DNA of 64,000 bases from Xylocopilactobacillus apicola (GTDB lineage Bacteria; Bacillota; Bacilli; Lactobacillales; Lactobacillaceae): contig NZ_AP026802.1 of assembly GCF_033095985.1 (NCBI RefSeq), positions 2,170,001 to 2,234,000 on the forward strand, given 5' to 3'. Shown in pieces: positions 8,275 through 16,887 of this stretch (position 1 is the stretch's first letter; each line of letters opens with the position of its first letter). The notes below the pieces were generated by a model. That model did not search any database. It saw nothing but the letters and a program-made list of their open reading frames with translations, and was not told the origin of the DNA. The position numbers were made by a program, and so were the translations under genes.

Positions 8275-9027
8275 ATGTTAAAAAAAGAACGACAAAATTT
8301 GATTCTTCAAGCAATTAATATAAAAAAGCACGTCACAACCGCTGAATTAGTGGAACAATTTCATTTTTCAGAGGATACTATTAGGCGCGATCTTCGCGAG
8401 TTAGATCAAAAAAGCTTAATCAAGAGAGTTTACAACGGGGCATCACGCATTGGTCCTGCTGTGACGGGATTTGAACAACGCTTATCCGTTAAGACTGATG
8501 AGAAAAAACTTTTAGCACAAGCGGCTCTAAGTTTTCTGGTTGAAGACACAGTTATTTTGATCGATGGCAGCACTACTAATTATTATTTAGTTCAGGCCAT
8601 CCCCGAAAATTTCGCCGCGACTTTTATTACTAATTCTCCTTATCTAGCAATCCAACTATCTAGCAAGAAAAATGTTAACGTCATTACTTTAGGAGGAATT
8701 TTTGCCAAAAGAGCTGCGGTCAGTTTGGGAATCGAAGCAATTGATGCAATTTCCACTTTTAGAGTGAACACCTATGTGATGGGAATTCATAATTTGGATG
8801 CCGAAAACGGCGCAACTTTCCATAGCCAACAAGAAGCTCAGGTCAAACAAAAAATGGTCGCTAGATCTGATAACGTGATTGCTTTATCGACCAGCGACAA
8901 ATTAGGGATTTACAGTAATTATGTGTGCTGCGCTGCATCTGAAATTAATCAATTAATTACTGACGCCCACGACGAGCAGCTACTTCAAGATTTAAAATCC
9001 CAGAAAATTGAAATAACTCAAGTATGA
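8275..9027 (+). CDS. DeoR/GlpR-family transcriptional regulator of the hexitol operon
   Basis: 250 residues. The N-terminal winged helix carries the family signature around EDTIRRDLRELD (33-44). The C-terminal DeoR sensor domain is recognisable by ILIDGSTTNYYL and FITNSPYLA. Members are usually repressors released by a phosphorylated sugar. It is divergent from the hexitol operon, and a perfect palindrome overlaps that operon's -35, so local repression is the likely role. The start is uncertain: ATG 8236 has no RBS and lies inside the apparent promoter; ATG 8275 begins the conserved domain (MLKKERQNLIL) but has only a weak GG-containing leader. Confidence 0.85.
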   Translation: MLKKERQNLILQAINIKKHVTTAELVEQFHFSEDTIRRDLRELDQKSLIKRVYNGASRIGPAVTGFEQRLSVKTDEKKLLAQAALSFLVEDTVILIDGSTTNYYLVQAIPENFAATFITNSPYLAIQLSSKKNVNVITLGGIFAKRAAVSLGIEAIDAISTFRVNTYVMGIHNLDAENGATFHSQQEAQVKQKMVARSDNVIALSTSDKLGIYSNYVCCAASEINQLITDAHDEQLLQDLKSQKIEITQV

Positions 9028-9054
9028 ATTCCTATTTCCCAGGAAATAAGAACG

Positions 9055-9090
9055 AAAAAAAGAACCGATCGAGTTTTGTCCAATCAGTTC
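9055..9090 (-). terminator. Terminator downstream of the methyltransferase and broken gene
   Basis: On the minus strand, 8-bp arms GAACTGAT / ATCGGTTC (one U-G pair) are followed by seven T (9055-9061). Confidence 0.6.
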
Positions 9091-9125
9091 GTCAAAATTA
9101 TTTTTGAAATGGCTAAATATATATG

Positions 9126-9485
9126 CTATTTTATTTCAAAGAAATTTTCATCCATCAGTTCATTTTCTTTTTTAATTGTAGAGTCTAGAAAACCAAACAC
9201 AATTTCTGCCGTATGCTTAATATCTGACATTGTATTATCTCTTGCGGTCTCAAAAAAAGAAAAATCTCCGTGAGATAATTGATTTCTTTTGTATCAAAAA
9301 GAAATGTAACAGGAATTGGATCGCCCAATATCATAGATTCTATTACCCAGACACCTGCATTTCTTTGGTACATAGGAGTAAATAAGCTTTTTCATTGTAT
9401 ATATTCAACAGATAATCCCAACCTGTTTTTGTAACAATTGGATTTGGCTTAAAGCTTTCTTCTTTAATTCAACTGATATGATCAT
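9126..9485 (-). pseudogene. Degraded gene downstream of the C5 methyltransferase
   Basis: No single frame spans this stretch, but consecutive fragments in shifted frames read as one former protein: a start overlapping the methyltransferase end (MIISVELK), then KPNPIVTKTGWDYLLNIYNE, then MYQRNAGVWVIESMILGDP, then FFETARDNTMSDIKHTAEIV ending MDENFFEIK at a TAG (9126-9128). At least two frameshifts separate them. Its position directly behind a cytosine-5 methyltransferase suggests the lost partner restriction endonuclease, but I do not recognise a catalytic motif. The YQRN...IESMILGDPIP stretch also recalls the N-terminus of DUF262 (GmrSD-like) proteins. Confidence is in the decay, not the function. 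Confidence 0.5.
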
Positions 9486-10530
9486 GTCCTCTTTTTTCGA
9501 TGTGTTTAATAATATTTTTGCCAGTTGCTTCACCCAATTTTACTGGAACCGCGTTGCCAATCATAATCCCCAACTCTTTAGTTGATAACTGGTGTTCTTC
9601 ATCAAAAAATTGATAATTCCGAGGAAAAGTCTGCAATAGCGCTCCTTCCCGATACGAAATTGCCCGATCTTGGTCTGGATGACCAAATCTGCCGTTTCCA
9701 TAACCATAAAATTTGGTCGTAATGGTGGGAGCAGGCTCGTCCCACTTCATTCTTCCATAAATGCTGGTATAAGATTGGCCTGACTTTTTGGTGTACGCTT
9801 TAGGGAGTAAGGTTTGATCCCAGTCTTTCCAGGTTCCTCCTGGCTTAGACTGCCTTATTCTTTTCAAATTAATTTCGGTCAATTGAACTGACCGATGCAT
9901 TGGATCAATTTTTGACCGTGCACCTGATTGAATTGGCGGCAGATCTCCAATTGCCATTCTCACTGTAGGATAATTTTGTTCTTGATAAATTGGAGGAATT
10001 AAAGAGATTGACCCAAACTTTGAAGCTAACAAAATTAATCGTTTTCTTTTTTGGGGAACACCATATTTCGGAGCATAAACGATTTGCCAATCCACTTGGT
10101 ATCCAGCGTTTTTCAAAACTTCAAGAAATTCAGCAAATACTCCCTCCTTAGCTAATTGAGGAACATTCTCCATTGATACAATATCTGGGTGAATTTCTTC
10201 AACAATCTTACCAAAATAGTGCAAAAGATCCATTTTATTCTTAGTTTGATCACTGCCTTTATAGCGATAACTATAAGAAGAAAATGGTTGACAAGGTGCA
10301 CATCCAACTAAAACTTTAATATCGGTATCCGGCGGATATAAAAGATCAATAAAATCTGGTGAAATTTCTTTAAGATCTCCTGGAATAAAAGCTGCATGAT
10401 TATTTTTAGAGTAGGGAAAACTACATTTCTTCTCGATATCAATCCCAGCAACAACATTGATCCCAGCGGAGGATAATCCGTAAGTTAATCCCCCCAATCC
10501 GCAAAACAAATCTACTGCGTTTATTTCCAT
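9469..10530 (-). CDS. DNA (cytosine-5) methyltransferase
   Basis: 353 residues with the ordered motifs of the HhaI/Dcm type: motif I DLFCGLGGLTYGL (7-19), motif IV GCAPCQPFSSYS with catalytic Cys80, motif VI MENVP (120-124), motif VIII QKRKRLILLAS (160-170), a target-recognition stretch, then REGALLQTFP (motif IX) and GNAVPVKLG (motif X). It transfers a methyl group from SAM to C5 of cytosine in a specific site; the target cannot be read from sequence. The ATG at 10530 is preferred over the in-frame TTG at 10539. All motifs are intact, while the gene behind it is broken, so this is now an orphan methyltransferase. Confidence 0.93.
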   Translation of the reverse strand: MEINAVDLFCGLGGLTYGLSSAGINVVAGIDIEKKCSFPYSKNNHAAFIPGDLKEISPDFIDLLYPPDTDIKVLVGCAPCQPFSSYSYRYKGSDQTKNKMDLLHYFGKIVEEIHPDIVSMENVPQLAKEGVFAEFLEVLKNAGYQVDWQIVYAPKYGVPQKRKRLILLASKFGSISLIPPIYQEQNYPTVRMAIGDLPPIQSGARSKIDPMHRSVQLTEINLKRIRQSKPGGTWKDWDQTLLPKAYTKKSGQSYTSIYGRMKWDEPAPTITTKFYGYGNGRFGHPDQDRAISYREGALLQTFPRNYQFFDEEHQLSTKELGIMIGNAVPVKLGEATGKNIIKHIEKRGHDHIS

Positions 10531-10594
10531 AATCCCCAACCTTTTTTACTTACTAGTGTTCTGTAGCACAATTATATCTATAAATCTTGATCAA

Positions 10595-10638
10595 GTATAG
10601 AACAAGTCCTAATTAAATTCGATCTTGTCCTACTATAC
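10595..10638. repeat. Imperfect inverted repeat upstream of the methyltransferase
   Basis: GTATAG-AACAAG on the left and CTTGTCC-TA-CTATAC on the right form an interrupted palindrome about 65 bp upstream of the methyltransferase start. It may be an operator of the former restriction-modification locus; this is not shown. Confidence 0.4.
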
Positions 10639-10682
10639 AGATTATGAAAAGATATTATTTTTGTTATTTTTTCTGTCCAACC

Positions 10683-10705
10683 AAAAAAGCCATGTTTCCA
10701 TGACT
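10683..10705 (-). terminator. Terminator of the MucBP-repeat gene
   Basis: On the minus strand, AGTCATG-GAAA-CATGGCT (one U-G pair, tetraloop) is followed by six T. It starts 8 nt after the stop codon region. Confidence 0.8.
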
Positions 10706-10712
10706 TCTAGAT

Positions 10713-13559
10713 CTAAACTGATTGATATATGAAGGCCAGCCCGTTTGGATGGTTGACAATAATGAAATCATTCGCCTTTTCAGAGTTCCAAACCACCCGC
10801 ACAGTATCGAGTTGGCTGAATAAATGATAGCCCGCAAAATCGGGAGCATGCACTGAATAGACATGACCAACTTTAACTTGTTCAAGATGAATTGAACTTG
10901 GCGTAACCCGTCCTATGATATTACCGTTGGTATCAAGGCAATTGATCAGGTTAACGTCTGCTACATTCAAAACATCCGGCACCAAATCATCATCCACTTG
11001 ATAGTGGAAAGTGATGAACTGTGGCTCAGCAGTGAAGGTGTAATTGCTACCGCTAGTTAGCACATCACTTAAAACAAAGTAAGGGTTAAGCCTCAGTGAT
11101 ACGAGCTGACTTTGTTCAATCGAAGTACCGATTTGACCCGTGATAACCCGATCTTCGGCAATCTGGCGGCCCAATTGATCTACGTGATGAGCTGTAATTG
11201 TACTTGTCGCAATCGTGTACACATAAGTTACCACTTGTTCTTGATCGTCATACATAATCGGATCGTCAACCTTAGCTGGCTTGTTGTTAACCATAATCCG
11301 GTTGAGATCAAATCCGGTAATCGCTGGCGCATTTGGAATAATAAATGTATCGCCGTAGTAATGCGTTCCCTGAACTACTTTATCTGTAACATCTGGAATT
11401 GGATTATCGTCAGTGGTGACAAACTTCAGCGTGATTGTTGCAGCTTCGCTGGCTTGGAATACAGCCGAGTATTCATGATCGTTGTTATCAAAAATAACTC
11501 TAGCAGCTGGTACAATTGTGCCGTTTTCGTTTTCTTCTTTGATTACGGGATTATTTTCATAAACCCCTTCACTCAAGCGATCAACAATAACTTGTGGCAA
11601 ATTGCTTTCAAAATCGTAGGTTTCGCCGTAACGTCCGCCGCGCACTGTCGTCTGACGCGCAATCTCACGCCCATCTTGATCGACATAATTGAAAACAATT
11701 GCACCATCAGCAATAACTCGTTTAAATACGTAATCAACAACTTGCTGATCTGGTGAAACAGTGAATTGATCACCAACACTAACTGGATCGCCATTTAAAA
11801 GCGTCTTATCTAATTCATAACCCGTTGGAACCAGCGGCAGCGGAATTGCCACTTGGTCGCCGTTTTGAACATTGTTCTCCATCACTCGTTCACCGATGCC
11901 AATCGATTGATTCTTGAGATTGCGATAACGTAACGTTATCCGACCGGGAACCAATTCGCGGAAAATTGCGGTGAAATTCTGATCGTGATCAGAGAAATAA
12001 ATGAGCGAGGAGTCCGTTGGATCATTATCTGCCAAAATACTTTGCAACTTATAGCATCGTGCGTGAATCTGATCAACTAATTTTTCTGGCAAGTCGCTGA
12101 GTAACGGATAAAATTCGCCAATATGTCCGCCTTGGACGATCTTTTGCTCAGCAATCTTCTCACCCTGCTGGTCAACATAATTGACCCGAATATTGCCTTC
12201 TGCAATTTTTGCTTCGTAATGAAAAACAACTTTAATCTCATGACCAGTAATTTTGCCTTTAGCTTGATCTGCTTTGACGAAATTGTAATCATGGATCTTC
12301 TTTTCGTAGCTCGTAACATCGTAAGATGCCGTTTGGCTCGTCAATTGAATCGAGAGCGTCGGAGCGATTTCGTTTTGATCTTGATCGACGTAACGGATTT
12401 CCACATGAGCGGTTGCCTTTTTCCCATACGAAACCTCTTCTATTTCCTCAGAAGTAGTAGCTAACGGCACGACTTCCGCCTCTTCTTCGGTCGCCTGAAC
12501 ATTTGGCGTCTCTTTAATCGGTGTAGTCGAAGTAGAATAAGATTTCTCAGCAGGCTGTTGTTCAATGGGATCGGTTTTTGGTTCAGCGCTTAAAGTTGGC
12601 TTAGGACTAGGCGCAGCGGGCTGTTGAACTGGTGCTTCTTTAGCAGGTTCAAATTTAGCAGTTGGGCGCTTCTTCGGCTCACTTTCCATTTGCGAAATAA
12701 TTCGCTGAACTTCTGGCGAAAAGATTCCGTTGTTCGCTGCATTGTCTGGAGTCGCTGTCGGTTGCTGTGCTTGAGCGGGCTGCATTGTAGCAGGCTGCGC
12801 TGTCGGTTGCTGTGCTTGAGCAGGTTGCATTGCCGTAGGCTGTGCTGTCGGTTGCTGTGCTTGGGCTGGCTGCATTGCCGCAGGCTGCGCTGTTGGTTGC
12901 TGCCCCTGAGCAGGTTGCATTGCCGCAGGCTGCGCTGTTGGCTGCTGCGCCTGAGCGGGCTGCATTGCCGCAGGCTGTGCTGTTGGTTGCTGTGCCTGAG
13001 CGGGCTGCATTGTAGCAGGCTGTGCATCTGCATCAGCATTTTGCCCTGCATTAATAAAGTAGTCATAAAATTTAGGATTACGATTAAAGAAATCCAAATA
13101 ATCTGAATACACTAATTGATTGGATCGCCCCTCTTTTAAAGCTTGAATCAAACTGGAAGCAGTCTCTTGATCTTTTGGACTCATCTGCTGAAGAATCGCA
13201 TTCACATCATATTGCACCGGTTTAGGGCGCGCGACTGTCTGCCGTTCGTTTAAAGGAACCACCTTCGCCGAATTTTGGGGCCGCGAAGCAGCTTGAGTAA
13301 TCTGTCCTTGATTATCCTTGATGGCTTCTAGTCCTTTATCAGTCAAAGAAACGTTTGAAAAGTCGATCATCACAACCGCGTCACTGACTTCATTAAATTT
13401 CACCCCAGCAATTAAATCAAGTTTAAGCGCCGAGTGGGTCATTTGCACCAGTTCATCGTCCCGATTTTCGATCTTATAGCCACTATATTTGCCTGATTTG
13501 ATATCGGACAGAAATTTAGTTATTTTTAAAATTCTTTCATCATTCTGGCCTGAGTTCAT
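10713..13559 (-). CDS. MucBP-repeat protein with no signal peptide
   Basis: 948 residues. Residues 1-85 form a compact charged domain ending LTDKGLEAIKDNQ, which resembles YjcQ-like winged-helix proteins. Residues 182-271 are six copies of a 15-residue Gln/Pro/Ala repeat. From about 388 to the end come roughly seven MucBP-like beta units starting with motifs such as IRYVDQDQNEI, IRVNYVDQQGEKI, IVFNYVDQDGREI and ITAHHVDQLGRQI. MucBP domains are known from cell-wall mucin-binding proteins, yet there is no signal peptide, membrane segment, LPXTG or wall module. The ATG at 13559 has a good RBS (TCAGGAGAC), and the frame is closed by a stop 30-33 nt upstream, so no export signal was missed. Location and role are unknown. 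Confidence 0.85.
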   Translation of the reverse strand: MNSGQNDERILKITKFLSDIKSGKYSGYKIENRDDELVQMTHSALKLDLIAGVKFNEVSDAVVMIDFSNVSLTDKGLEAIKDNQGQITQAASRPQNSAKVVPLNERQTVARPKPVQYDVNAILQQMSPKDQETASSLIQALKEGRSNQLVYSDYLDFFNRNPKFYDYFINAGQNADADAQPATMQPAQAQQPTAQPAAMQPAQAQQPTAQPAAMQPAQGQQPTAQPAAMQPAQAQQPTAQPTAMQPAQAQQPTAQPATMQPAQAQQPTATPDNAANNGIFSPEVQRIISQMESEPKKRPTAKFEPAKEAPVQQPAAPSPKPTLSAEPKTDPIEQQPAEKSYSTSTTPIKETPNVQATEEEAEVVPLATTSEEIEEVSYGKKATAHVEIRYVDQDQNEIAPTLSIQLTSQTASYDVTSYEKKIHDYNFVKADQAKGKITGHEIKVVFHYEAKIAEGNIRVNYVDQQGEKIAEQKIVQGGHIGEFYPLLSDLPEKLVDQIHARCYKLQSILADNDPTDSSLIYFSDHDQNFTAIFRELVPGRITLRYRNLKNQSIGIGERVMENNVQNGDQVAIPLPLVPTGYELDKTLLNGDPVSVGDQFTVSPDQQVVDYVFKRVIADGAIVFNYVDQDGREIARQTTVRGGRYGETYDFESNLPQVIVDRLSEGVYENNPVIKEENENGTIVPAARVIFDNNDHEYSAVFQASEAATITLKFVTTDDNPIPDVTDKVVQGTHYYGDTFIIPNAPAITGFDLNRIMVNNKPAKVDDPIMYDDQEQVVTYVYTIATSTITAHHVDQLGRQIAEDRVITGQIGTSIEQSQLVSLRLNPYFVLSDVLTSGSNYTFTAEPQFITFHYQVDDDLVPDVLNVADVNLINCLDTNGNIIGRVTPSSIHLEQVKVGHVYSVHAPDFAGYHLFSQLDTVRVVWNSEKANDFIIVNHPNGLAFIYQSV
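12747..13016 (-). repeat. Six tandem 45-bp repeats coding QPTAQPAAMQPAQAQ-type units
   Basis: Six in-frame 45-bp units inside the MucBP-repeat gene encode variants of ATMQPAQAQQPTAQP. The DNA units differ at a few positions, mostly silent or Ala/Thr/Gly changes. It is a flexible linker likely to vary in copy number. Confidence 0.9.
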
Positions 13560-13725
13560 CTTGTCTCCTGATTTCTTTTTCTCATATGGTTATCTAAATT
13601 ACATCCTAGACTTTTTTTGCCAGAAAAAATTTCAATCCAGAATATTTTTTCATTAATTCTTAGAAACGAGGCCCAACGGTACGCGTTTGCGGCGGTTTGA
13701 TATTTTCGAAAAAAATATAATTTTT

Positions 13726-13947
13726 CTATTCGCTTTTGGGTGTATTATCATCGAACCATTTTTGCGCTTGATTAAGAAGAATCTCGCGAAAATCTGGATT
13801 CAATTGACTCGCATCAACTAAGCGGTTGATCTCGTTGGCCAGGCGAAAAGCCGTCGCCACGTCTAAATCAATGTTCTTGGCTGCCATCGCCGCATACGCC
13901 GCTAATTCGCTGCGGTCAAACCTAATTTCCTTCTTATTTTGTGCCAT
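13726..13947 (-). CDS. Small protein of unknown function
   Basis: 73 residues from the ATG at 13947, preceded by CAAAGGAGG at good spacing; an in-frame ATG at 13971 lacks an RBS. The sequence (MAQNKKEIRFDRSELAAYAA...) is amphipathic-helical and has no signal peptide, membrane segment or Cys. I recognise no family. It lies upstream of, and on the same strand as, the MucBP-repeat gene with a gap of about 165 bp, so co-transcription is possible but not shown. Confidence 0.65.
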   Translation of the reverse strand: MAQNKKEIRFDRSELAAYAAMAAKNIDLDVATAFRLANEINRLVDASQLNPDFREILLNQAQKWFDDNTPKSE

Positions 13948-14002
13948 TTGGCGCCTCCTTTGTTGTATCATAGTATTATTCTAACCCAAGTAGGAGAAAT
14001 TT

Positions 14003-14449
14003 ATGTCCAAAATAATGAATAAAACTTCGCTGATTTTAATGATTATTGTAATGACGTTCGCGGGAATCTTTGAAAAAGATATTCTGAACCAAACAAAAGG
14101 AGGATTTCTCGTAATAATCATTGCCCTCATCCTAAGCTATTTTTCGATTTGGGTGATGTATTACCTATCCAAAAAGTGGCTTGAGATCATCAAGCGTTCC
14201 CCTGTCAAAAGAACAACTGGCCTCTTAAACATGATCCTCATTATCACAATTATTGGTTTTCTTCTTTTGCTGTCTAATACGGTAATCACGTGGAATGATC
14301 AACTGATGGGGATCGTATCTAACCTTGTCACTGCGCTTGGGTACTACTTCTTCGCCGAGAAAATCGAGAAAACTTCCCCCAAAGTGGCGGCAATTTATGC
14401 GTTAAGTATCATCGTGATCGAAACTTTACTGGTAGCATTTCTAATGTGA
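14003..14449 (+). CDS. Small integral membrane protein, unknown function
   Basis: 148 residues with four hydrophobic segments (about 8-24, 35-54, 74-93 and 128-147) and a basic loop after segment two (KKWLEIIKRSPVKR), which suggests a four-helix membrane protein. A clear RBS (TAGGAGAAATTT) precedes the ATG. It is divergent from the 73-residue gene, about 55 bp away, and followed by a dead toxin-antitoxin locus. No family is recognised. Confidence 0.7.
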   Translation: MSKIMNKTSLILMIIVMTFAGIFEKDILNQTKGGFLVIIIALILSYFSIWVMYYLSKKWLEIIKRSPVKRTTGLLNMILIITIIGFLLLLSNTVITWNDQLMGIVSNLVTALGYYFFAEKIEKTSPKVAAIYALSIIVIETLLVAFLM

Positions 14450-14481
14450 AAGAATCCGTTGAATAATTGACGGTGTACGTC

Positions 14482-14682
14482 ATTGAATATTAAGGAGAAA
14501 GCTAAAGAAATTTTAGCTAAGCGCGGTCTGATTTTGTCAGAATTACTTTAACTACCGTTGTCAATCAAGGACCGATTCCATCTCCCGAATTCAAAAATTC
14601 CTTGCAAGAAGTTGTTGATGATTTAAACGGGACAAAGGCGCTTCCTAGTGCCAACAACTTTGAGGAATTAGAATTACGATAG
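14482..14682 (+). pseudogene. Broken RelB/DinJ-like antitoxin gene
   Basis: Two fragments in different frames join into a DinJ/RelB-like antitoxin. The first runs (TTG)-NIKEKAKEILAKRGLILSE; the second runs TTVVNQGPIPSPEFKNSLQE and ends in NNFEELELR followed by TAG (14680-14682). A frameshift lies near 14543. The original start codon appears to have become TTG. Helix-rich N-terminus, the Gly-Leu-Ser segment and the 'xxxGxIP' element match DinJ-type antitoxins. Confidence 0.6.
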
Positions 14683-14876
14683 TATACTAAAAATTTTAAA
14701 AAGCAATTTCGCAAACGTCAAAGGGATTCGAGTTGGAACAAAATTTTTTATGGTAAATTGCCAGAAGACTAAGAAGCAAATAAAACGCCAGTTGAAAGAC
14801 ACTAAACTCAATTTAGTGATATTAAAATCTAATTTGATTATCATGGCATTTAAACGTGACCCATGATTACTATTAA
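14683..14876 (+). pseudogene. Broken YafQ/RelE-like toxin gene
   Basis: Directly after the antitoxin remnant comes TKNFKKQFRKRQ, the usual start of YafQ-type toxins. Further on, in shifted frames, are GKLPED, RQLKDTKLNLVILKSNLIIM, AFKR and a terminal THDYY before TAA. Stops and frameshifts interrupt it, and part of the centre is missing. Order and spacing match a dinJ-yafQ operon that is no longer functional. Confidence 0.6.
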
Positions 14877-14883
14877 TGATAAA

Positions 14884-14912
14884 CAAAAAGGCGACCTCCC
14901 GCGAGAGTCGTC
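14884..14912 (-). terminator. Terminator of the PBP4B-type gene
   Basis: On the minus strand, a GC-rich hairpin (GACGAC...GTCGC arms, inner CTC/GAG pairing) is followed by CTTTTTGTTT, 10 nt after the stop codon. Confidence 0.75.
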
Positions 14913-14921
14913 TTCATTAGT

Positions 14922-16850
14922 TTAATTAGACAAATACTTGCTCAAAGTTTGACCTTCTGACGACGCCATAAACTGGCGAATCAATTCGCTTGAGCTTTGG
15001 CGCAGTTTCATCGTTTCATAAATTGCCTTTAAGTCATTCTTATCAGCCATCGCTTGATCTGCTTTATTCTTTTGAATCTGGTGATACCGCTCAAGTGTTA
15101 AGCTCAACAACTTTTGATTGTTGGATTCTGTAGAATCCCCGTTGATCCCAGAAAAAGCTAAACTTGCTACATCACCGTACTTGGCAATTAAATAATGCCC
15201 ACCAACGAAATCATTAGGATTTTTCTTCGGATCAATAATCGGCGTGTTTCGCTCATTTGTTAATAGAATTGCCGCCGTATTGGTCTTCGGATCAATTACC
15301 GTCAACGTTCCGGTCCAACCAGTATGCCCAATCGTACTGGCATCAGCTTGCGGCGAGAAAGCCCACGCATACGTACCTGATGCCTGACGCCGCCAACCAA
15401 GGCCAAAACTGCTATTAGTAGATTTTGGTTTAATAAATTCATCCAATGTATCTTCATCGAAGAGCCGATGATTTGCATATCCGCCCCGATTAATAATCGT
15501 CTGGGTCAAAACTGCCAAGTCAGAAGCATTGCTAAACAACCCCGCATGCCCGCTAACACCTTTCATAGTATAAAAAGCTTTCTCGTCATGAACTTGACCT
15601 TGAAGAGTGTGGCGCCGGATGTTGTCAAAATCAATCGTATTCCCCCGCGTATTACCATTTAATTCGGTTGCGGCAATCTTGTCTTGACCAAAGCCCTTCA
15701 TCAGCGGATTATAAATTGTATGCATCAAGCCCAACGGTTTATAAATCTGCTCTTCGGCATATTTATCTTCAGTTTGGCCAGTAACTTTTTCGATGATGAG
15801 CCCCAGCAACATATAATCTACATCCGAATAAATTGTTTTGGTTCCTGGTTGGTAATCAAGCGGCGTCGCAATAATCTTCGCCAATACGTCTTCACGCTTT
15901 TGAGTATAGACTGGATTTGCATCTTTTTTGTTTACTGATGGATTCTTAGGATCGTAGTTATTATTATGATATTGCGGATCCGCAGGAAACCCAGCTTGAT
16001 GCATCAAAATATCGCGAACCGTCAAATCAGACTTACCAGTAATTTGATCGCTAGGACCATCTTGGAATTGCGGGAAAATTTCGCTAACTTTCTTATTTAA
16101 GTCCAGTCTCTTTTGAGACACTAGTTGCTGCAAAATAAAATTAGTGGCATACATTTTAGTATTAGAAGCAAGATCATAAAGAGTGTCTTTATTGACTCGC
16201 GTGCCAGCGTTCAACCGATCTCCCGTTTCACTGTATGAATTTAAAATTCCATAGGAACTTTCTTTGACTATCGCACCGTTATGAACGACCACCAATTGAG
16301 CAGAACTGAATCCGTACTTAATCTCTTGATTAATTAAGTCATCCATTAATTTAAAAGTATCATTTGAAAGATTCCTAGTTTCACTAGCTTTATTAACCAA
16401 AGTCGGGTATGGCAATTTAACTTTTATGGTGTCTTGCGCCGTCAAAGTCTCCTTAGCCCCGACTTGTAGCGAATTATTTCCATCTTTTGTGAGATCACTG
16501 ATGCTGATTTTGACCCATTTACCAGCAGCCATTGTTCTTAGGTTAAGCCTTTGACCGTTAATAAAGATATTAAATTTATTGGGGTTGTTGGAATATAGCC
16601 AGATTTCACCTTGGCCTTGAAACCCGTAAAACTTTCTTATTGCGTTATCTAAGAGAGCCCACGTATCAAATTCTGGATTATCATCTTTTTCTTCAATTGG
16701 AAAAATTTGATCCACTTGAAACTGTCCTTCAGGACCCTCCCCCTCTTGAGCGCTCGCTGCATCTACGGCTTGTGCTCCTTGATAAATGCCGCCCAGCATC
16801 ATCAACCCCAGCGCACTAATCACAAACGATTTCTTAACCCTTTTTTTCAT
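14922..16850 (-). CDS. pbp4b: Secreted serine hydrolase of the PBP4B / class C beta-lactamase family
   Basis: 642 residues. A signal peptide (MKKRVKKSFVISALGLMMLG..., probable cleavage after AQA28) is followed by an extra N-terminal beta-rich region (about 45-150) and then the catalytic domain. The three active-site motifs are visible: SNTK (229-232; Ser229 nucleophile, Lys232), YSD (341-343) and HTG (509-511). Stretches such as YDLASNTKMYATNF, YSDVDYMLLG, IAATELNGNTR and HTGWTGTLTVIDP match E. coli YfeW/PBP4B as remembered. It should act outside the membrane on peptidoglycan peptides or related substrates; the substrate is not established. It is a single gene with a consensus promoter and a perfect cre box, so it is probably repressed when preferred sugars are present. 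Confidence 0.88.
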   Translation of the reverse strand: MKKRVKKSFVISALGLMMLGGIYQGAQAVDAASAQEGEGPEGQFQVDQIFPIEEKDDNPEFDTWALLDNAIRKFYGFQGQGEIWLYSNNPNKFNIFINGQRLNLRTMAAGKWVKISISDLTKDGNNSLQVGAKETLTAQDTIKVKLPYPTLVNKASETRNLSNDTFKLMDDLINQEIKYGFSSAQLVVVHNGAIVKESSYGILNSYSETGDRLNAGTRVNKDTLYDLASNTKMYATNFILQQLVSQKRLDLNKKVSEIFPQFQDGPSDQITGKSDLTVRDILMHQAGFPADPQYHNNNYDPKNPSVNKKDANPVYTQKREDVLAKIIATPLDYQPGTKTIYSDVDYMLLGLIIEKVTGQTEDKYAEEQIYKPLGLMHTIYNPLMKGFGQDKIAATELNGNTRGNTIDFDNIRRHTLQGQVHDEKAFYTMKGVSGHAGLFSNASDLAVLTQTIINRGGYANHRLFDEDTLDEFIKPKSTNSSFGLGWRRQASGTYAWAFSPQADASTIGHTGWTGTLTVIDPKTNTAAILLTNERNTPIIDPKKNPNDFVGGHYLIAKYGDVASLAFSGINGDSTESNNQKLLSLTLERYHQIQKNKADQAMADKNDLKAIYETMKLRQSSSELIRQFMASSEGQTLSKYLSN

Positions 16851-16868
16851 TTTTATCTCCTTTACAAA

Positions 16869-16882
16869 TGAAAACGATTACA
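16869..16882. promoter_or_regulatory. Perfect cre (CcpA) box upstream of pbp4b
   Basis: TGAAAACGATTACA matches TGWAANCGNTNWCA at 14 of 14 positions. It covers the predicted transcription start, between the -10 box and the RBS. Confidence 0.85.
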
Positions 16883-16887
16883 GTAAA

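Noticed and set aside
11112-11756. 214-codon plus-strand frame
   Set aside because: Antisense shadow of the MucBP-repeat gene, with Cys- and Ile-rich composition typical of such shadows.
12747-13016. CRISPR-like array
   Set aside because: Units are directly adjacent with no spacers and are in-frame coding sequence.
12590-13106. Repetitive frames on both strands over the 45-bp repeats
   Set aside because: The repeat is 45 bp long, so several frames stay open by chance; only the MucBP frame continues into real domains.
14922-16850. Classical beta-lactamase giving antibiotic resistance
   Set aside because: The motifs and flanking segments fit the PBP4B/YfeW branch of serine hydrolases, which is not a known resistance determinant.
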